Shown: piece after piece, positions 18,391 through 27,437 of the stretch | Layout: the number at the start of each line of letters is the position of its first letter | Numbering within the stretch: the first letter of the stretch is position 1 | Assembly (NCBI RefSeq): GCF_900302455.1 | Contig: NZ_ONZG01000005.1 | Location: 1-64,000 of the forward strand | Source: Falsiruegeria mediterranea M17 | Lineage (GTDB): Bacteria > Pseudomonadota > Alphaproteobacteria > Rhodobacterales > Rhodobacteraceae | DNA: 64,000 nucleotides | Reading direction: 5' to 3' | The notes under the pieces: generated by a model | What the model was told of the DNA's origin: nothing | The model's input: only the letters and a program-made list of their open reading frames with translations | The model's database searches: none | Translations under genes and position numbers: made by a program

Positions 18391-18984
18391 TTACGTCAAA
18401 CGGACCTGGGTGCCGATCTTGACCAGAGCAAAAAGCTCTTCCACGTGTTCATTGTAGAGACCGATACAGCCGGACGAGCTTTGACGGCCAATCTTGCGTG
18501 TGTCGTGGGTGCCATGCACCAGATAAGCAGGCCAGGTCAGATACATTGCGCGCGTACCCAATGGGTTGCCCTGTTCGCCGCCCTCGATCCTTACTGGCAA
18601 GGAAGGATCGCGTTCGCGCATGGATGCAGTTGGCGTCCAGCTGGGGTTTTCGCGCTTGCGCACCACCTCGGTATAGCCGCGTTTGGTCAGGTCTTCGGAC
18701 ATCGGGACGGATGAGGGATACAGACGATAGGTTCCATCCTCGCCCCAATAGTGCACCGCGCGGCTGGTGATGTCTGCCAACAGACAGCCAACACCCAGCT
18801 TTTTGAAATGATCTTCCCACCGTTGCTGCGCAAAGGATGAGATATTACGACGCACGGGGACTTGCGTCTCGATCGGCGGTTCATCTTGCGGAAATGCATC
18901 TTGCGCACGCAACAGCGCGGGCGTGGACAGGGTGGCTGCAACGCCCAGCAGGGCGCTACGGCGGGTGATCTTGCTGCCGGACAT
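18391..18984 (-). CDS. L,D-transpeptidase (YkuD family), exported
   Basis: This protein has 197 residues. The N-terminus SKITRRSALLGVAATL has the twin-arginine form of a Tat signal. The YkuD catalytic region is complete: PAYLVHGTHDTRKIG and SSSGCIGLYNEHVEEL, with the catalytic Cys in SGCI. Such enzymes make 3-3 cross-links in peptidoglycan or attach proteins to it in the periplasm. The usual arginine of SxGC(I/V)R is Gly here. It is a single gene with its own upstream region of about 175 bases, which contains an AGGGTC-GATT-GACCCT inverted repeat near 19018. Confidence 0.88.
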   Translation of the reverse strand: MSGSKITRRSALLGVAATLSTPALLRAQDAFPQDEPPIETQVPVRRNISSFAQQRWEDHFKKLGVGCLLADITSRAVHYWGEDGTYRLYPSSVPMSEDLTKRGYTEVVRKRENPSWTPTASMRERDPSLPVRIEGGEQGNPLGTRAMYLTWPAYLVHGTHDTRKIGRQSSSGCIGLYNEHVEELFALVKIGTQVRLT

Positions 18985-19160
18985 GGGGACCTCGAATACC
19001 TTGAATCTGGGTCAAATTAGGGTCGATTGACCCTCATTTCCATACCGACATGCTTCACATTTTCGCGGGTTGAGACGGCAGGGAACCAACGTGGCGGAAA
19101 AGTGCCGATGCTCATTGGCGTCGGATGTGGTACACTGATGGTATTTTCAGGGAGTTGATT

Positions 19161-20027
19161 ATGGCATCAAACAAAATTGCAGTCGCAGTGATACATGGAA
19201 TGGGCAGCCAGGGGAAGAAAACCCAAGGTGTTGACGAGCTTAGTTTTTCTGCAGGTCTTTACAAGCGTCTGAAAGAGCACATGGGCAACCAGTTTTTTCA
19301 GCGTGTCGGATGGCGCGAGGTTTTCTGGGCAGACATCCTGCAATCCCGGCAAGAGGATTTCATCAAGGATAACCTTGCTGCAAAAGGTGCACGCTGGATG
19401 AAAACCCGGCGGTTCGTGATGCACAACCTGGCCGATGCGGCGTCATATCGGCGCAACAAGGGCGACGTGCGTGATCAGATCTATCACCGCATCCATGCGC
19501 GGGTGCATCAGACCATCGCGCGGCTCGAAGAGATCACGGATGCAAACACTCCGCTGGTTATCTTAGCGCACTCGCTCGGGGGCCACATCATGTCGAACTA
19601 CATTTACGACATGATGAAAGGCGACCCCGAGGTTGCGGCAGGGTCGGATTTTCAACAGCTCAAGACTGTGGCCGGGTTTGTGACCTTTGGCTGCAACATC
19701 CCGGTGTTTTCCTTTGCCTACAAGCCCCAGGACATTCACCCGATCAAGTACCCCGGCACCAACATCCCCCAGTCAAAACGATTGCATCCCTGGTGGGTGA
19801 ACATGAACGACAAGGACGATGCGCTTGGGATGCCGCTGGCGGGAACCTCGCCGGGGTATCAGGCCTTGGCGGCCTCGGGGCACTTGGATGACCGTTGGAT
19901 CGACAGCGGCGGTGCTTTGGAGTTTTGGAACCCCGCTTCGCACAACGGTTATTGGACCGACCGGCATTTCTATCGGCCCACGGCGACAATCCTGCGCAAT
20001 GCCATGGGTATCGGTCCTGTGACGTGA
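19161..20027 (+). CDS. Alpha/beta-hydrolase-like protein
   Basis: This protein has 288 residues from the ATG at 19161 (after GGGAG). The opening IAVAVIHGMGSQG supplies an oxyanion HGMG loop. LVILAHSLGGHIMSNYIYDM around 140 supplies the nucleophile Ser in a lipase-type elbow. There is no signal peptide. The substrate is unknown; the family includes esterases and lipase-like proteins of uncertain activity. It is monocistronic and shares a bidirectional terminator with mmsA. Confidence 0.65.
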   Translation: MASNKIAVAVIHGMGSQGKKTQGVDELSFSAGLYKRLKEHMGNQFFQRVGWREVFWADILQSRQEDFIKDNLAAKGARWMKTRRFVMHNLADAASYRRNKGDVRDQIYHRIHARVHQTIARLEEITDANTPLVILAHSLGGHIMSNYIYDMMKGDPEVAAGSDFQQLKTVAGFVTFGCNIPVFSFAYKPQDIHPIKYPGTNIPQSKRLHPWWVNMNDKDDALGMPLAGTSPGYQALAASGHLDDRWIDSGGALEFWNPASHNGYWTDRHFYRPTATILRNAMGIGPVT

Positions 20028-20031
20028 ACGA

Positions 20032-20063
20032 AAAACGCCCCGGCCGATTGGTCGGGGCGTTTC
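20032..20063. terminator. Bidirectional terminator
   Basis: AAAACGCCCCG pairs with CGGGGCGTTT over a short loop, with A-run and T-run on either side, so it can end both the hydrolase transcript and the leftward mmsA transcript. Confidence 0.85.
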
Positions 20064-20085
20064 TCCTGGTTCAGATCAGGTCTGA

Positions 20086-21585
20086 TTATTCCATGACGGG
20101 GATCGAGAATTCGCCGCCTTCTTTGATGCCCGACGGCCAGCGTGCTGTGATCGTCTTGGTGCGGGTGTAGAACTTGAATGCATCCGGGCCGTGCTGGTTC
20201 AGGTCGCCGAATGCCGATTTCTTCCAGCCGCCGAAGGTGTGATAGGCCAGCGGAACCGGGATCGGAACGTTCACGCCGACCATGCCGATGTTGATGCGGT
20301 TGGCAAAGTCACGCGCGGTGTCGCCGTCGCGGGTGTAGATCGCGGTGCCGTTGCCGTATTCGTGATCCATGGCCAGGCCGATGGCCTCTTCATAAGTCTG
20401 CGCACGAACGGTCGACAGGACGGGGCCGAAGATCTCTTTCTTGTAGATGTCCATATCCGGGGTCACGTTGTCGAACAGGTGTGCGCCGACAAAGAAGCCG
20501 TCTTCATAGCCTTGCAGGCTGAAGTCACGGCCATCGACCACCAGCTTGGCGCCCTGATCGATGCCAGACTGCACCAGGTTCAGGATGTTCTGCTTGGCCG
20601 CGCCGGTGACAACGGGGCCATAGTCCACGTCGTTGCCAGCGGTATAGGGGCCTACCTTGAGCGCCTCGACACGCGGAACCAGCTTTTCGATCAGGCGATC
20701 GGCGGTCTCATCGCCCACCGGAACCGCGACCGAGATCGCCATGCAGCGTTCGCCTGCCGCGCCGTAACCGGCACCCACCAGAGCATCTGCAGCCTGATCC
20801 ATGTCTGCATCGGGCATGATGATCATGTGGTTCTTGGCGCCGCCAAAGCACTGTACGCGCTTACCTTGGGCACAGCCGGTGCCATAGATGTATTCGGCAA
20901 TCGGGGTCGAGCCGACAAAGCCAACCGACTGGATGGTGTCATTGTAGAGGATCGCGTCGACCGCTTCCTTGTCGCCGTTGACGACCTGAAGGATGCCTTT
21001 GGGCAGACCGGCTTCTTCCATCAGTTCGGCCAGCATCAGCGGAACGGACGGGTCACGCTCGGACGGTTTCAGGATGAAAGCGTTGCCGCAGGCGATGGCG
21101 GGCGCAAACATCCACATCGGGATCATTGCCGGAAAGTTGAAGGGCGTGATGCCTGCAGTGACACCCAGGGCTTGACGCATCGAATACATGTCGATGCCGG
21201 GGCCGGCGCTGTCGGTGAACTCACCTTTCAGCATCTGGGGGGCGCCGATGCAGTATTCGACGACCTCAAGGCCACGCTGCACATCACCTGCGGCGTCGGG
21301 CAGGGTCTTGCCGTGCTCGCGGCTCAGCGCCTCGGCCAGCTTGTCCATGTCGCGGTTCAGAAGGGCGACGAATTTCATCATCACACGCGCGCGGCGCTGC
21401 GGGTTGGTCGCGGCCCATGCGGGTTGCGCGGCGGCGGCTATTTCGACCGCTTGTTCCATCTCGGCGGTGCTGGCCAGCGGGCATTTTGCCTGCACTTCGC
21501 CGGTTGCCGGGTTGTACACGTCAGCAAAGCGACCCGAGGTGCCTTTGACGTGTTCGCCGTTGATGTAATGCGTCAGTTCCTGCAT
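20086..21585 (-). CDS. mmsA: CoA-acylating methylmalonate-semialdehyde dehydrogenase
   Basis: This protein has 499 residues from the ATG at 21583-21585; upstream residues in the open frame are not typical. It converts (methyl)malonate semialdehyde to propionyl- or acetyl-CoA in valine and inositol breakdown. Markers are the opening MQELTHYINGEHVKG, GITPFNFPAMIPMWM, the cofactor motif VGFVGSTPIAEYIY, FGGAKNHMIIMPDAD and the catalytic Cys in GERCMAIS. A LysR gene is divergent, 104 bases away. Confidence 0.93.
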   Translation of the reverse strand: MQELTHYINGEHVKGTSGRFADVYNPATGEVQAKCPLASTAEMEQAVEIAAAAQPAWAATNPQRRARVMMKFVALLNRDMDKLAEALSREHGKTLPDAAGDVQRGLEVVEYCIGAPQMLKGEFTDSAGPGIDMYSMRQALGVTAGITPFNFPAMIPMWMFAPAIACGNAFILKPSERDPSVPLMLAELMEEAGLPKGILQVVNGDKEAVDAILYNDTIQSVGFVGSTPIAEYIYGTGCAQGKRVQCFGGAKNHMIIMPDADMDQAADALVGAGYGAAGERCMAISVAVPVGDETADRLIEKLVPRVEALKVGPYTAGNDVDYGPVVTGAAKQNILNLVQSGIDQGAKLVVDGRDFSLQGYEDGFFVGAHLFDNVTPDMDIYKKEIFGPVLSTVRAQTYEEAIGLAMDHEYGNGTAIYTRDGDTARDFANRINIGMVGVNVPIPVPLAYHTFGGWKKSAFGDLNQHGPDAFKFYTRTKTITARWPSGIKEGGEFSIPVME

Positions 21586-21689
21586 TGGATGTCTCCTCCG
21601 GGAAATTTGGGCACAGGATAGGCTTGCAAATTTCAATCGAACAGGGGCAAGATTTCAAAAAGGTTTTGCAAAACCGCAAGAGGGGCAGA

Positions 21690-22586
21690 ATGGAACCACA
21701 TTGGGACGATATGAAAATCTTTCTTGCAGTGGCGAGAGAGGAAAGCTTGTCAGGGGCAGGGCGCATTCTAAAGCTGGATCCTGCGACAGTGGGGCGGCGC
21801 ATTGCGCGGCTGGAAACCTCTTTTGATGCGCCGTTGTTCTTGAAGTCCCCCCAAGGATATTCCCTGACGACTGCGGGCGAGCGTCTGCTGTCCCATGGTG
21901 AGCAGGCAGAAGAAGCCATGCGTGCAGCAGCCGAAGCCTTGGCCGGACCAAAGGACACGCTGGAGGGTCAAATCCGCATCGGAGCGCCGGACGGCTGTGC
22001 CAACTATCTGTTGCCGCACGTCTGCGCAAGAATCTCTGAACAAAACCCTGATCTGGATATTCAGATCGTGTCGCTGCCCCGTGTGGTGAACCTGTCTCGG
22101 CGCGAGGCGGACATGGCCATCACCGTCAGCCCGCCATCGGCGGGGCGTTTGCTGGTGCAAAAGATCACGGATTACAAATTGAACCTGGTTGCATCGCGAC
22201 GGCTTTTGGCCACTGAGGATCCGATTGAAACACTCGATGATCTCAAAGGGCGGCGTTTTGTCGGTTATATCCCGGACATGATTTTTGACGCCGAATTAGA
22301 CTACTTGAACGAGTTGGGCGTGGAGCGTGTCCAATTGGCGTCAAACTCGGTGTCCGTCCAACTCAAGATGGTGGTTCAACTCGGTGGCTTTGGTATAGCA
22401 CACACCTTTGCCATGCCGTCACATCGGCCCTTGCGCAAGGTTCTGCCAGAGGAATTTGAGCTGACTAGAAGTTTCTATCTTGTACGCCATCAATCTGACC
22501 AACGCAGTGAGCGCATGAACCGATTTGCAGAGCTGTTGGTTTCGAACCTCCGCGACGAAGTGGCCACCTTGGAAGCGGCGACTTGA
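21690..22586 (+). CDS. LysR-family transcriptional regulator
   Basis: This protein has 298 residues from the ATG at 21690 (AGAGGGG upstream). The N-terminal winged helix-turn-helix (MKIFLAVAREESLSGAGRIL, then VGRRIARLETSFDAPLF) is followed by a periplasmic-binding-type effector domain. It is divergent from mmsA and probably regulates it. The effector is unknown. Confidence 0.88.
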   Translation: MEPHWDDMKIFLAVAREESLSGAGRILKLDPATVGRRIARLETSFDAPLFLKSPQGYSLTTAGERLLSHGEQAEEAMRAAAEALAGPKDTLEGQIRIGAPDGCANYLLPHVCARISEQNPDLDIQIVSLPRVVNLSRREADMAITVSPPSAGRLLVQKITDYKLNLVASRRLLATEDPIETLDDLKGRRFVGYIPDMIFDAELDYLNELGVERVQLASNSVSVQLKMVVQLGGFGIAHTFAMPSHRPLRKVLPEEFELTRSFYLVRHQSDQRSERMNRFAELLVSNLRDEVATLEAAT

Positions 22587-22647
22587 CACCGTCACTTATT
22601 GCGGCAACGCTTTGGAATATGAAAGATTATTGCGGAGGTCCAGAGGC

Positions 22648-23082
22648 ATGCTAGTTCGGGCAATTTTGAACTCCAAATCGGGTTCCGGTGTGGTCACAGT
22701 CAAACCTTCAGCCTCTGTTGCTGACGCAGCCAAGATTTTGTCGGAAAAGCGCATTGGGACGGTGGTTGTGTCCGATGACGGGGAAACACCTGCTGGTATC
22801 CTGTCAGAGCGGGACATCGTGCGAGAGCTGGCCAAGAGCGGCAGCGGCTGTCTGAACCAGGCGGTGAGCACGTACATGACCTCGGAACTGGTGACCTGTA
22901 CCAGCGATTCGAACGTGCAGGACGTTCTTTCAAAGATGACCGAGGGACGTTTTCGCCATATGCCCGTCGTTGAAGACGGTAAGCTGGTTGGCATCGTGAC
23001 ATTGGGCGACGCCGTCAAAGCTCAGTTGGCCGAGGTTGCGATGGAAAAAGACGCCCTTGCCGGCATGATTATGGGTCACTAA
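22648..23082 (+). CDS. CBS-domain pair protein
   Basis: This protein has 144 residues from the ATG at 22648, preceded by GGAGG. It consists of two CBS motifs in tandem (VADAAKILSEKRIGTVVVSD, GILSERDIVREL; VQDVLSKMTEGRFRHMPVV, LVGIVTLGDAVKA) with a short C-terminal helix. Such stand-alone pairs bind adenine nucleotides and act as energy sensors. The partner is unknown. Confidence 0.85.
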   Translation: MLVRAILNSKSGSGVVTVKPSASVADAAKILSEKRIGTVVVSDDGETPAGILSERDIVRELAKSGSGCLNQAVSTYMTSELVTCTSDSNVQDVLSKMTEGRFRHMPVVEDGKLVGIVTLGDAVKAQLAEVAMEKDALAGMIMGH

Positions 23083-23153
23083 AAACCTGCTCTTGAACCC
23101 AGTGCGCACATGTGTTTGCGTGCGCAGCATAATGCCTCAAAGTGGAGACAATC

Positions 23154-23645
23154 ATGCGCGTCGGTTTGTATCCGGGAACATTTGACCCGATTACCCTTGG
23201 CCATGTAGATATCATTCGCCGCGCTGCTGCGCTCGTCGACAAACTGGTCATTGGTGTGGCCATCAATCGTGACAAGGGACCTTTGTTTTCGCTCGAAGAG
23301 CGGGTGGCCATGATCGAATCGGAATGTGCGAAGCTGTCGGAACAGACCGGTACCGACATCGTAGCGCACCCATTTGAAAACTTGCTGATCGATTGCGCCC
23401 ATGATGTTGGCGCGCAAATCATCGTCAGGGGTTTGCGCGCTGTGGCGGATTTTGAATACGAGTTTCAGATGGTTGGCATGAACCGGTCGCTCGACGACTC
23501 GGTTGAAACCGTATTTCTGATGGCTGAAGCCAGGCACCAGGCGATCGCCTCCAAGCTGGTTAAGGAAATCGCCCGGCTCGGCGGCGACGTCTCGAAATTC
23601 GTGACACCCAAGGTGCATGAAGCGCTGACCGAACGCCTGAGCTGA
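23154..23645 (+). CDS. coaD: Phosphopantetheine adenylyltransferase
   Basis: This protein of 163 residues from the ATG at 23154 has the normal family length. It adenylates 4'-phosphopantetheine in CoA synthesis. MRVGLYPGTFDPITLGHVDI carries the TxGH-type nucleotidyl-transfer motif. IIVRGLRAVADFEYE and the C-terminal ISSxxVRE-equivalent ASKLVKEIARLGGDV are present. A terminator follows. Confidence 0.96.
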   Translation: MRVGLYPGTFDPITLGHVDIIRRAAALVDKLVIGVAINRDKGPLFSLEERVAMIESECAKLSEQTGTDIVAHPFENLLIDCAHDVGAQIIVRGLRAVADFEYEFQMVGMNRSLDDSVETVFLMAEARHQAIASKLVKEIARLGGDVSKFVTPKVHEALTERLS

Positions 23646-23665
23646 AAAGAGCGCCAGATTTTGAG

Positions 23666-23701
23666 AACTGCGTCCGGCATGTTAGCTTGGGCGCAGTTTT
23701 T
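23666..23701 (+). terminator. Rho-independent terminator of coaD
   Basis: AACTGCG pairs with CGCAGTT across a 19-base loop and is followed by TTTTG. It starts 20 bases after the coaD stop. Confidence 0.65.
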
Positions 23702-23739
23702 GTTGGGGGCGTTTCCTTGCATTCTGATATGCCAAGCCG

Positions 23740-24982
23740 GTGCGATACCTGATGAGCATTCGTGCCAGAACTCTGATCCTGATCGGGATTGTCCTGACCG
23801 TTTCGACAATCGTTTTGTATCAGGTTGTTGCCCACATCCAGATGGCCAGTTACCGCGAGCTGGAACGCGCAAGTGCAGAGCGGGACCTTAAGCGGATGAC
23901 GCGCATCATTTTGGCGCCTCTCATGATCAAGTGTTTGAGACGGAAAGCCCCCTGAAGCACCTCGAATATTTGGATGAGGACATGCTCATGGGCATGTGCT
24001 GTTTTCGGATCCCGATGGGGACCCGATCCTGTTGGCCTTGGCACCGATTCCCAGAACGATCTATGCGGCGGGCAAGCAAAGCCTGAACATTCTGCTCATG
24101 GCCTTGGCAGCGGCGGGAACCCTGTTGATCCTGGCCGTTCTGGTTTTGTTGGACAAGATCGTGTTGCGGCGGTTGGCAAAACTGGGGCAGGATGTGGTCC
24201 GTATCGGCGAGACACAAGACCTTGGAAGGCGCGTCGCCGCATCCGGAAAGGACGAGTTTTCGCGCGTGGGTCAGTCTGTGGACTGGATGCTGGAACAGTT
24301 GGAGCTGAGCAACCGGCAACTGGAAGAAGAGCATGAGCGCGGCGAGGGGCTGTTGCTCAACATCTTACCAGAGCCCATCGCCAAGCGCCTGAAAACCAAC
24401 CTGAAATCCATCGCTCAAAGCTATGACGAGGTGTCGATCCTGTTCGCCGATATCGTCGGGTTTACCGAAATGTCAGCTACCATGCCCGCAGCGGAACTGT
24501 TGGACATTCTCAACGGGTTGTTCAGCCAGTTTGATGATTTGGCGATGCAGTCGGGGTTGGAAAAGATCAAGACCATCGGGGATGCCTATATGGTGGTTTC
24601 GGGGCTACCGGAACCGGATGAAAACCACGCCGACAAGCTGGCGGATATGGCGCTCAGAATGATTGAAACGACGCAGGCTTTTTCCCAGGAACGGGGGGTG
24701 GCGTTACGGCTCAGGGTGGGGATCAACAGCGGTGTCGTGGTGGCCGGGATCATAGGCAAGAACAAGTTCATCCATGACTTGTGGGGCGATGCGGTGAACC
24801 TTGCCAGTCGGATGGAATCCACCGGTGAGGACGGCTCCATTCAGTTGACCAAGGCGACCCGTGACCGGTTGTCTTATCGGTATGACATCACGGAACGGGG
24901 CGAAGTAGAGGTCAAGGGGCGAGGGATGATGACGACCTATCTGCTCAACGGGTCAAAGTTTCTCGGCAGCCAGTCGTCCTAG
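23740..24982 (+). pseudogene. Class III adenylate/guanylate cyclase with damaged sensor domain
   Basis: The first frame (GTG 23740 or ATG 23752) gives a membrane anchor and the start of a CHASE4-like sensor (ERDLKRMTRII), then stops at 23953-23955. A second stretch in another frame (HDQVFETESPLKHLEYLDED) covers the junction. From 23996 a third frame gives 328 residues: the end of a sensor domain (FSDPDGDPILLALAPI), one membrane helix, a HAMP-like segment and a complete cyclase domain (SILFADIVGFTEMS, KTIGDAYMVVSG, DLWGDAVNLASRMES). Most of the sensor domain is missing. A one-helix cyclase might still be made from GTG 23996, but it lacks an obvious ribosome site. Confidence 0.65.
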
Positions 24983-25122
24983 CGCCAAAAGGCCAGCCAT
25001 TCGAGGAACTCGTAGAATTTCTTGCCCAGGAAGTACACGTGCTCGGTGCCGAAAAAGGTGATGTCGAGCATCAATGCTCCGAGGATGAACACCGCAAGCC
25101 ATACGGCAATTTGATTGGTCAT
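24979..25122 (-). CDS. 47-residue membrane protein
   Basis: The ATG at 25120-25122 opens a 47-residue frame: one membrane helix (IAVWLAVFILGALMLDI) followed by an amphipathic tail with FLGKKFYEFLEWLAFW. I recall similar tiny proteins downstream of gap in other Rhodobacteraceae, which supports it as real. The gap terminator lies between gap and this gene, so it may be read from its own promoter or by readthrough. Its stop overlaps the end of the cyclase gene on the other strand by four bases. Function unknown. Confidence 0.65.
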   Translation of the reverse strand: MTNQIAVWLAVFILGALMLDITFFGTEHVYFLGKKFYEFLEWLAFWR

Positions 25123-25141
25123 GTCATCCTCAAGAGATAAG

Positions 25142-25175
25142 AAACGCCCGCCCAGATAACCTGAGCGGGCGTTTT
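25142..25175 (-). terminator. Rho-independent terminator of gap
   Basis: AAACGCCCGC pairs with GCGGGCGTTT. On the minus strand it follows the gap stop by about 20 bases and runs into TTCTT. It would also work on the plus strand, where GTTTTG follows. Confidence 0.85.
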
Positions 25176-25195
25176 GATTCAAGAGGTTGGGCTGT

Positions 25196-26197
25196 TTACC
25201 CAAGTTTGCCCATGGCAACGGCTACATCGGCCATACGAACCGAGAAACCCCATTCGTTGTCGTACCAGGCCAGAACGCGCACCAGGCGGTCACCGACGAT
25301 GCGGGTCTGATCCGGCGCAAAGATCGAGCTTTCGGGCGAGTGGTTGAAGTCGGTCGACACCAGCGGCGCGGGTTCATACCCCAGAACGCCTTTCAGGGCG
25401 CCTTCGGCGGCGGCGCGGGCGGCCTCGTTCACCTCTTCTGCGGTCACATCACGCGCCGCGCGGAAGGTCAGGTCAACGGCTGAAACGTTGGGCGTTGGCA
25501 CTCGGATCGCAGACCCATCAAGACGGCCCTTGAGGTTGGGGAGCACTTCGCCAAGCGCCTTGGCTGCCCCGGTCGAGGTCGGGATCATCGACATCGCAGC
25601 TGCGCGGGCGCGATACAGGTCCTTGTGGCGACGGTCCAACGTCGGCTGGTCACCGGTGTAGGCATGGATGGTGGTCATGATGCCGTGCTCGATGCCAACG
25701 GCCTCGTCCAGCACTTTGGCCAGCGGTGCCAGGCAGTTGGTGGTGCAGGACCCGTTCGACACCATCTTGTCGTCTGCGGTCAGCTCGCCGTCGTTGACAC
25801 CAAATACGATGGTCTTGTTGACGTTCTTGCCCGGCGCGGACAGCAGAACCTTTTTTGCGCCGCGATCGAGGTGTGCGTTGGCCTTGGTGCCATCGTTGAA
25901 TTTACCGGTGCATTCCAGAACCACGTCACAGCCGTCCCAGTCGAGCTCGTTCATGTCGTAGGTTGAGAACATCTGCATGTCGCCACGGCCCAGGTTCATG
26001 GTGCCGTCGCCGATGGTGACCTCGCCGGGAAAGCGGCCGTGGACGCTGTCGTATTTGATCAGGTGGGCAGCGGTTTCCAGGGGGCCGGTCGCGTTGACCT
26101 TGATCACTTCGATATCGTCGCGGCCAGATGCGGCGATGTGGGACAGGGTGCAGCGGCCGATGCGGCCAAAACCGTTGATGCCAACCTTGATGGTCAT
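25196..26197 (-). CDS. gap: Glyceraldehyde-3-phosphate dehydrogenase
   Basis: This 333-residue enzyme interconverts glyceraldehyde 3-phosphate and 1,3-bisphosphoglycerate. The ATG at 26195-26197 gives the family start MTIKVGINGFGRIGR (Rossmann loop). The catalytic Cys is in SNGSCTTNCLAPL, with HAYTGDQPTLD and WYDNEWGFSVRM near the end. Inverted repeats resembling LacI-family operators lie about 90-120 bases upstream of the start. Confidence 0.97.
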   Translation of the reverse strand: MTIKVGINGFGRIGRCTLSHIAASGRDDIEVIKVNATGPLETAAHLIKYDSVHGRFPGEVTIGDGTMNLGRGDMQMFSTYDMNELDWDGCDVVLECTGKFNDGTKANAHLDRGAKKVLLSAPGKNVNKTIVFGVNDGELTADDKMVSNGSCTTNCLAPLAKVLDEAVGIEHGIMTTIHAYTGDQPTLDRRHKDLYRARAAAMSMIPTSTGAAKALGEVLPNLKGRLDGSAIRVPTPNVSAVDLTFRAARDVTAEEVNEAARAAAEGALKGVLGYEPAPLVSTDFNHSPESSIFAPDQTRIVGDRLVRVLAWYDNEWGFSVRMADVAVAMGKLG

Positions 26198-26284
26198 TTT
26201 GCGACTCCGAACATGTGCAATTGCCTCGCCGTATAGACGCCCTGATCGTGTGCAGAAAGTGCAAAAGCGCCGCATTTTGAGTGT

Positions 26285-26315
26285 GTTAGCGCAAACTTCA
26301 CGCGGTTGCGCTAAC
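26285..26315. promoter_or_regulatory. Paired LacI-type operator upstream of gap
   Basis: GTTAGCGCAAAC (26285-26296) and GGTTGCGCTAAC (26304-26315) are near-mirror images: GTTAGCGCAA and TTGCGCTAAC form a perfect 10-base inverted repeat. Each half alone is close to the palindrome GTTAGCGCTAAC with a central GC step, the form bound by LacI-family proteins. A CceR-like carbon regulator is a plausible binder given the target gene. The site also lies upstream of the divergent DUF808 gene. Confidence 0.55.
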
Positions 26316-26379
26316 GCTTGCACCAGACGTGCGATCGTTTAGGGTGCAGCTGCGACAGATCAAGGTGAAAGGTGTCTCG

Positions 26380-27351
26380 ATGAGCGGTCTTCTGGCGTTG
26401 TTGGATGATGTGGCGGGTATCGCCAAGGTTGCAGCCGCGTCCGTGGATGACGTGGCCGCACAGGCGCTCAAGGCCGGGTCAAAGGCGGCCGGTGCCGTGA
26501 TTGATGACGCGGCTGTAACGCCAAAATACCTGCATGGGTTTTCGGCCGCACGCGAACTGCCGGTGATTTGGAAGATTGCCAAGGGTTCTTTCAAGAACAA
26601 GCTGCTGTTCCTGTTGCCCGCCGCATTGCTCTTGAGCAGCTTTGCGCCCTGGGCCATTGCGCCGCTCTTGATGCTGGGCGGCGGGTATCTGTGTTTTGAA
26701 GGGGCCGAAAAAATCTATCACCTGTTGGTGCCCCATGACGACACCCATGTGTTCAAAGAGGATGCGCCGGGCGATCCCGCCCATTTGGAAGAGCAGAAGG
26801 CGGCCGGTGCAATCAAGACCGACTTCATCCTGTCCGCCGAGATCATGACCATTGCGCTTGCCGCTATCCCGCCAAGCAACATCTGGATGGAGGCGGCGAC
26901 GCTCGCACTTGTCGGGATCGGGATCACCGTTGCGGTCTATGGCGCGGTGGCCTTGATCGTTAAGGCGGACGACGTGGGGCTTTACGCCGCCCAGAACGGC
27001 AACTTTGCCCTGACCCGGGCGCTTGGTCGCGGTCTGGTCCGCGCGATGCCAGGGTTCATGAAGCTGCTGACCATCGTGGGCACGGCTGCCATGCTTTGGG
27101 TTGGCGGTTCGATCATCGTTCATGGTCTGGAAGAGATGGGATATGGCTGGCTGGGGCATCACATCCACGATTGGGCCTATGCGGTGGGTCATATGGTGCC
27201 CGAAGCCTGGGCTGGTTTCGTCAAGTGGTTCGCCACAGCGACGATGGATGGCATCCTGGGGTTGGCGATCGGCTTTGCCCTGATCCCGGTTGCAACCAAA
27301 GTTCTGGCCCCGATCGCAGGGGCCATCACATCCGTATTCAAGCGGGGGTGA
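26380..27351 (+). CDS. DUF808 (YedI-like) inner-membrane protein
   Basis: This protein has 323 residues from the ATG at 26380. The opening MSGLLALLDDVAGIAKVAAASVDD, then KVTPKYLHGF-like VTPKYLHGFSA and later PHDDTHVFKEDAPGDP are family marks. Several membrane helices are clear (LLFLLPAALLLSSFAPWAI; ATLALVGIGITVAVYGAVAL; FMKLLTIVGTAAMLWVGG; GILGLAIGFALIPVA). The biochemical role is not known. It is divergent from gap. Confidence 0.85.
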   Translation: MSGLLALLDDVAGIAKVAAASVDDVAAQALKAGSKAAGAVIDDAAVTPKYLHGFSAARELPVIWKIAKGSFKNKLLFLLPAALLLSSFAPWAIAPLLMLGGGYLCFEGAEKIYHLLVPHDDTHVFKEDAPGDPAHLEEQKAAGAIKTDFILSAEIMTIALAAIPPSNIWMEAATLALVGIGITVAVYGAVALIVKADDVGLYAAQNGNFALTRALGRGLVRAMPGFMKLLTIVGTAAMLWVGGSIIVHGLEEMGYGWLGHHIHDWAYAVGHMVPEAWAGFVKWFATATMDGILGLAIGFALIPVATKVLAPIAGAITSVFKRG

Positions 27352-27437
27352 TTGGGTCAGCTGCATAATTTTCTTGCAACTGTACCCGTTTGACCTGTCA
27401 AATCCCTGGATATTGCAACCAAAGGGATTTTAGTCAG

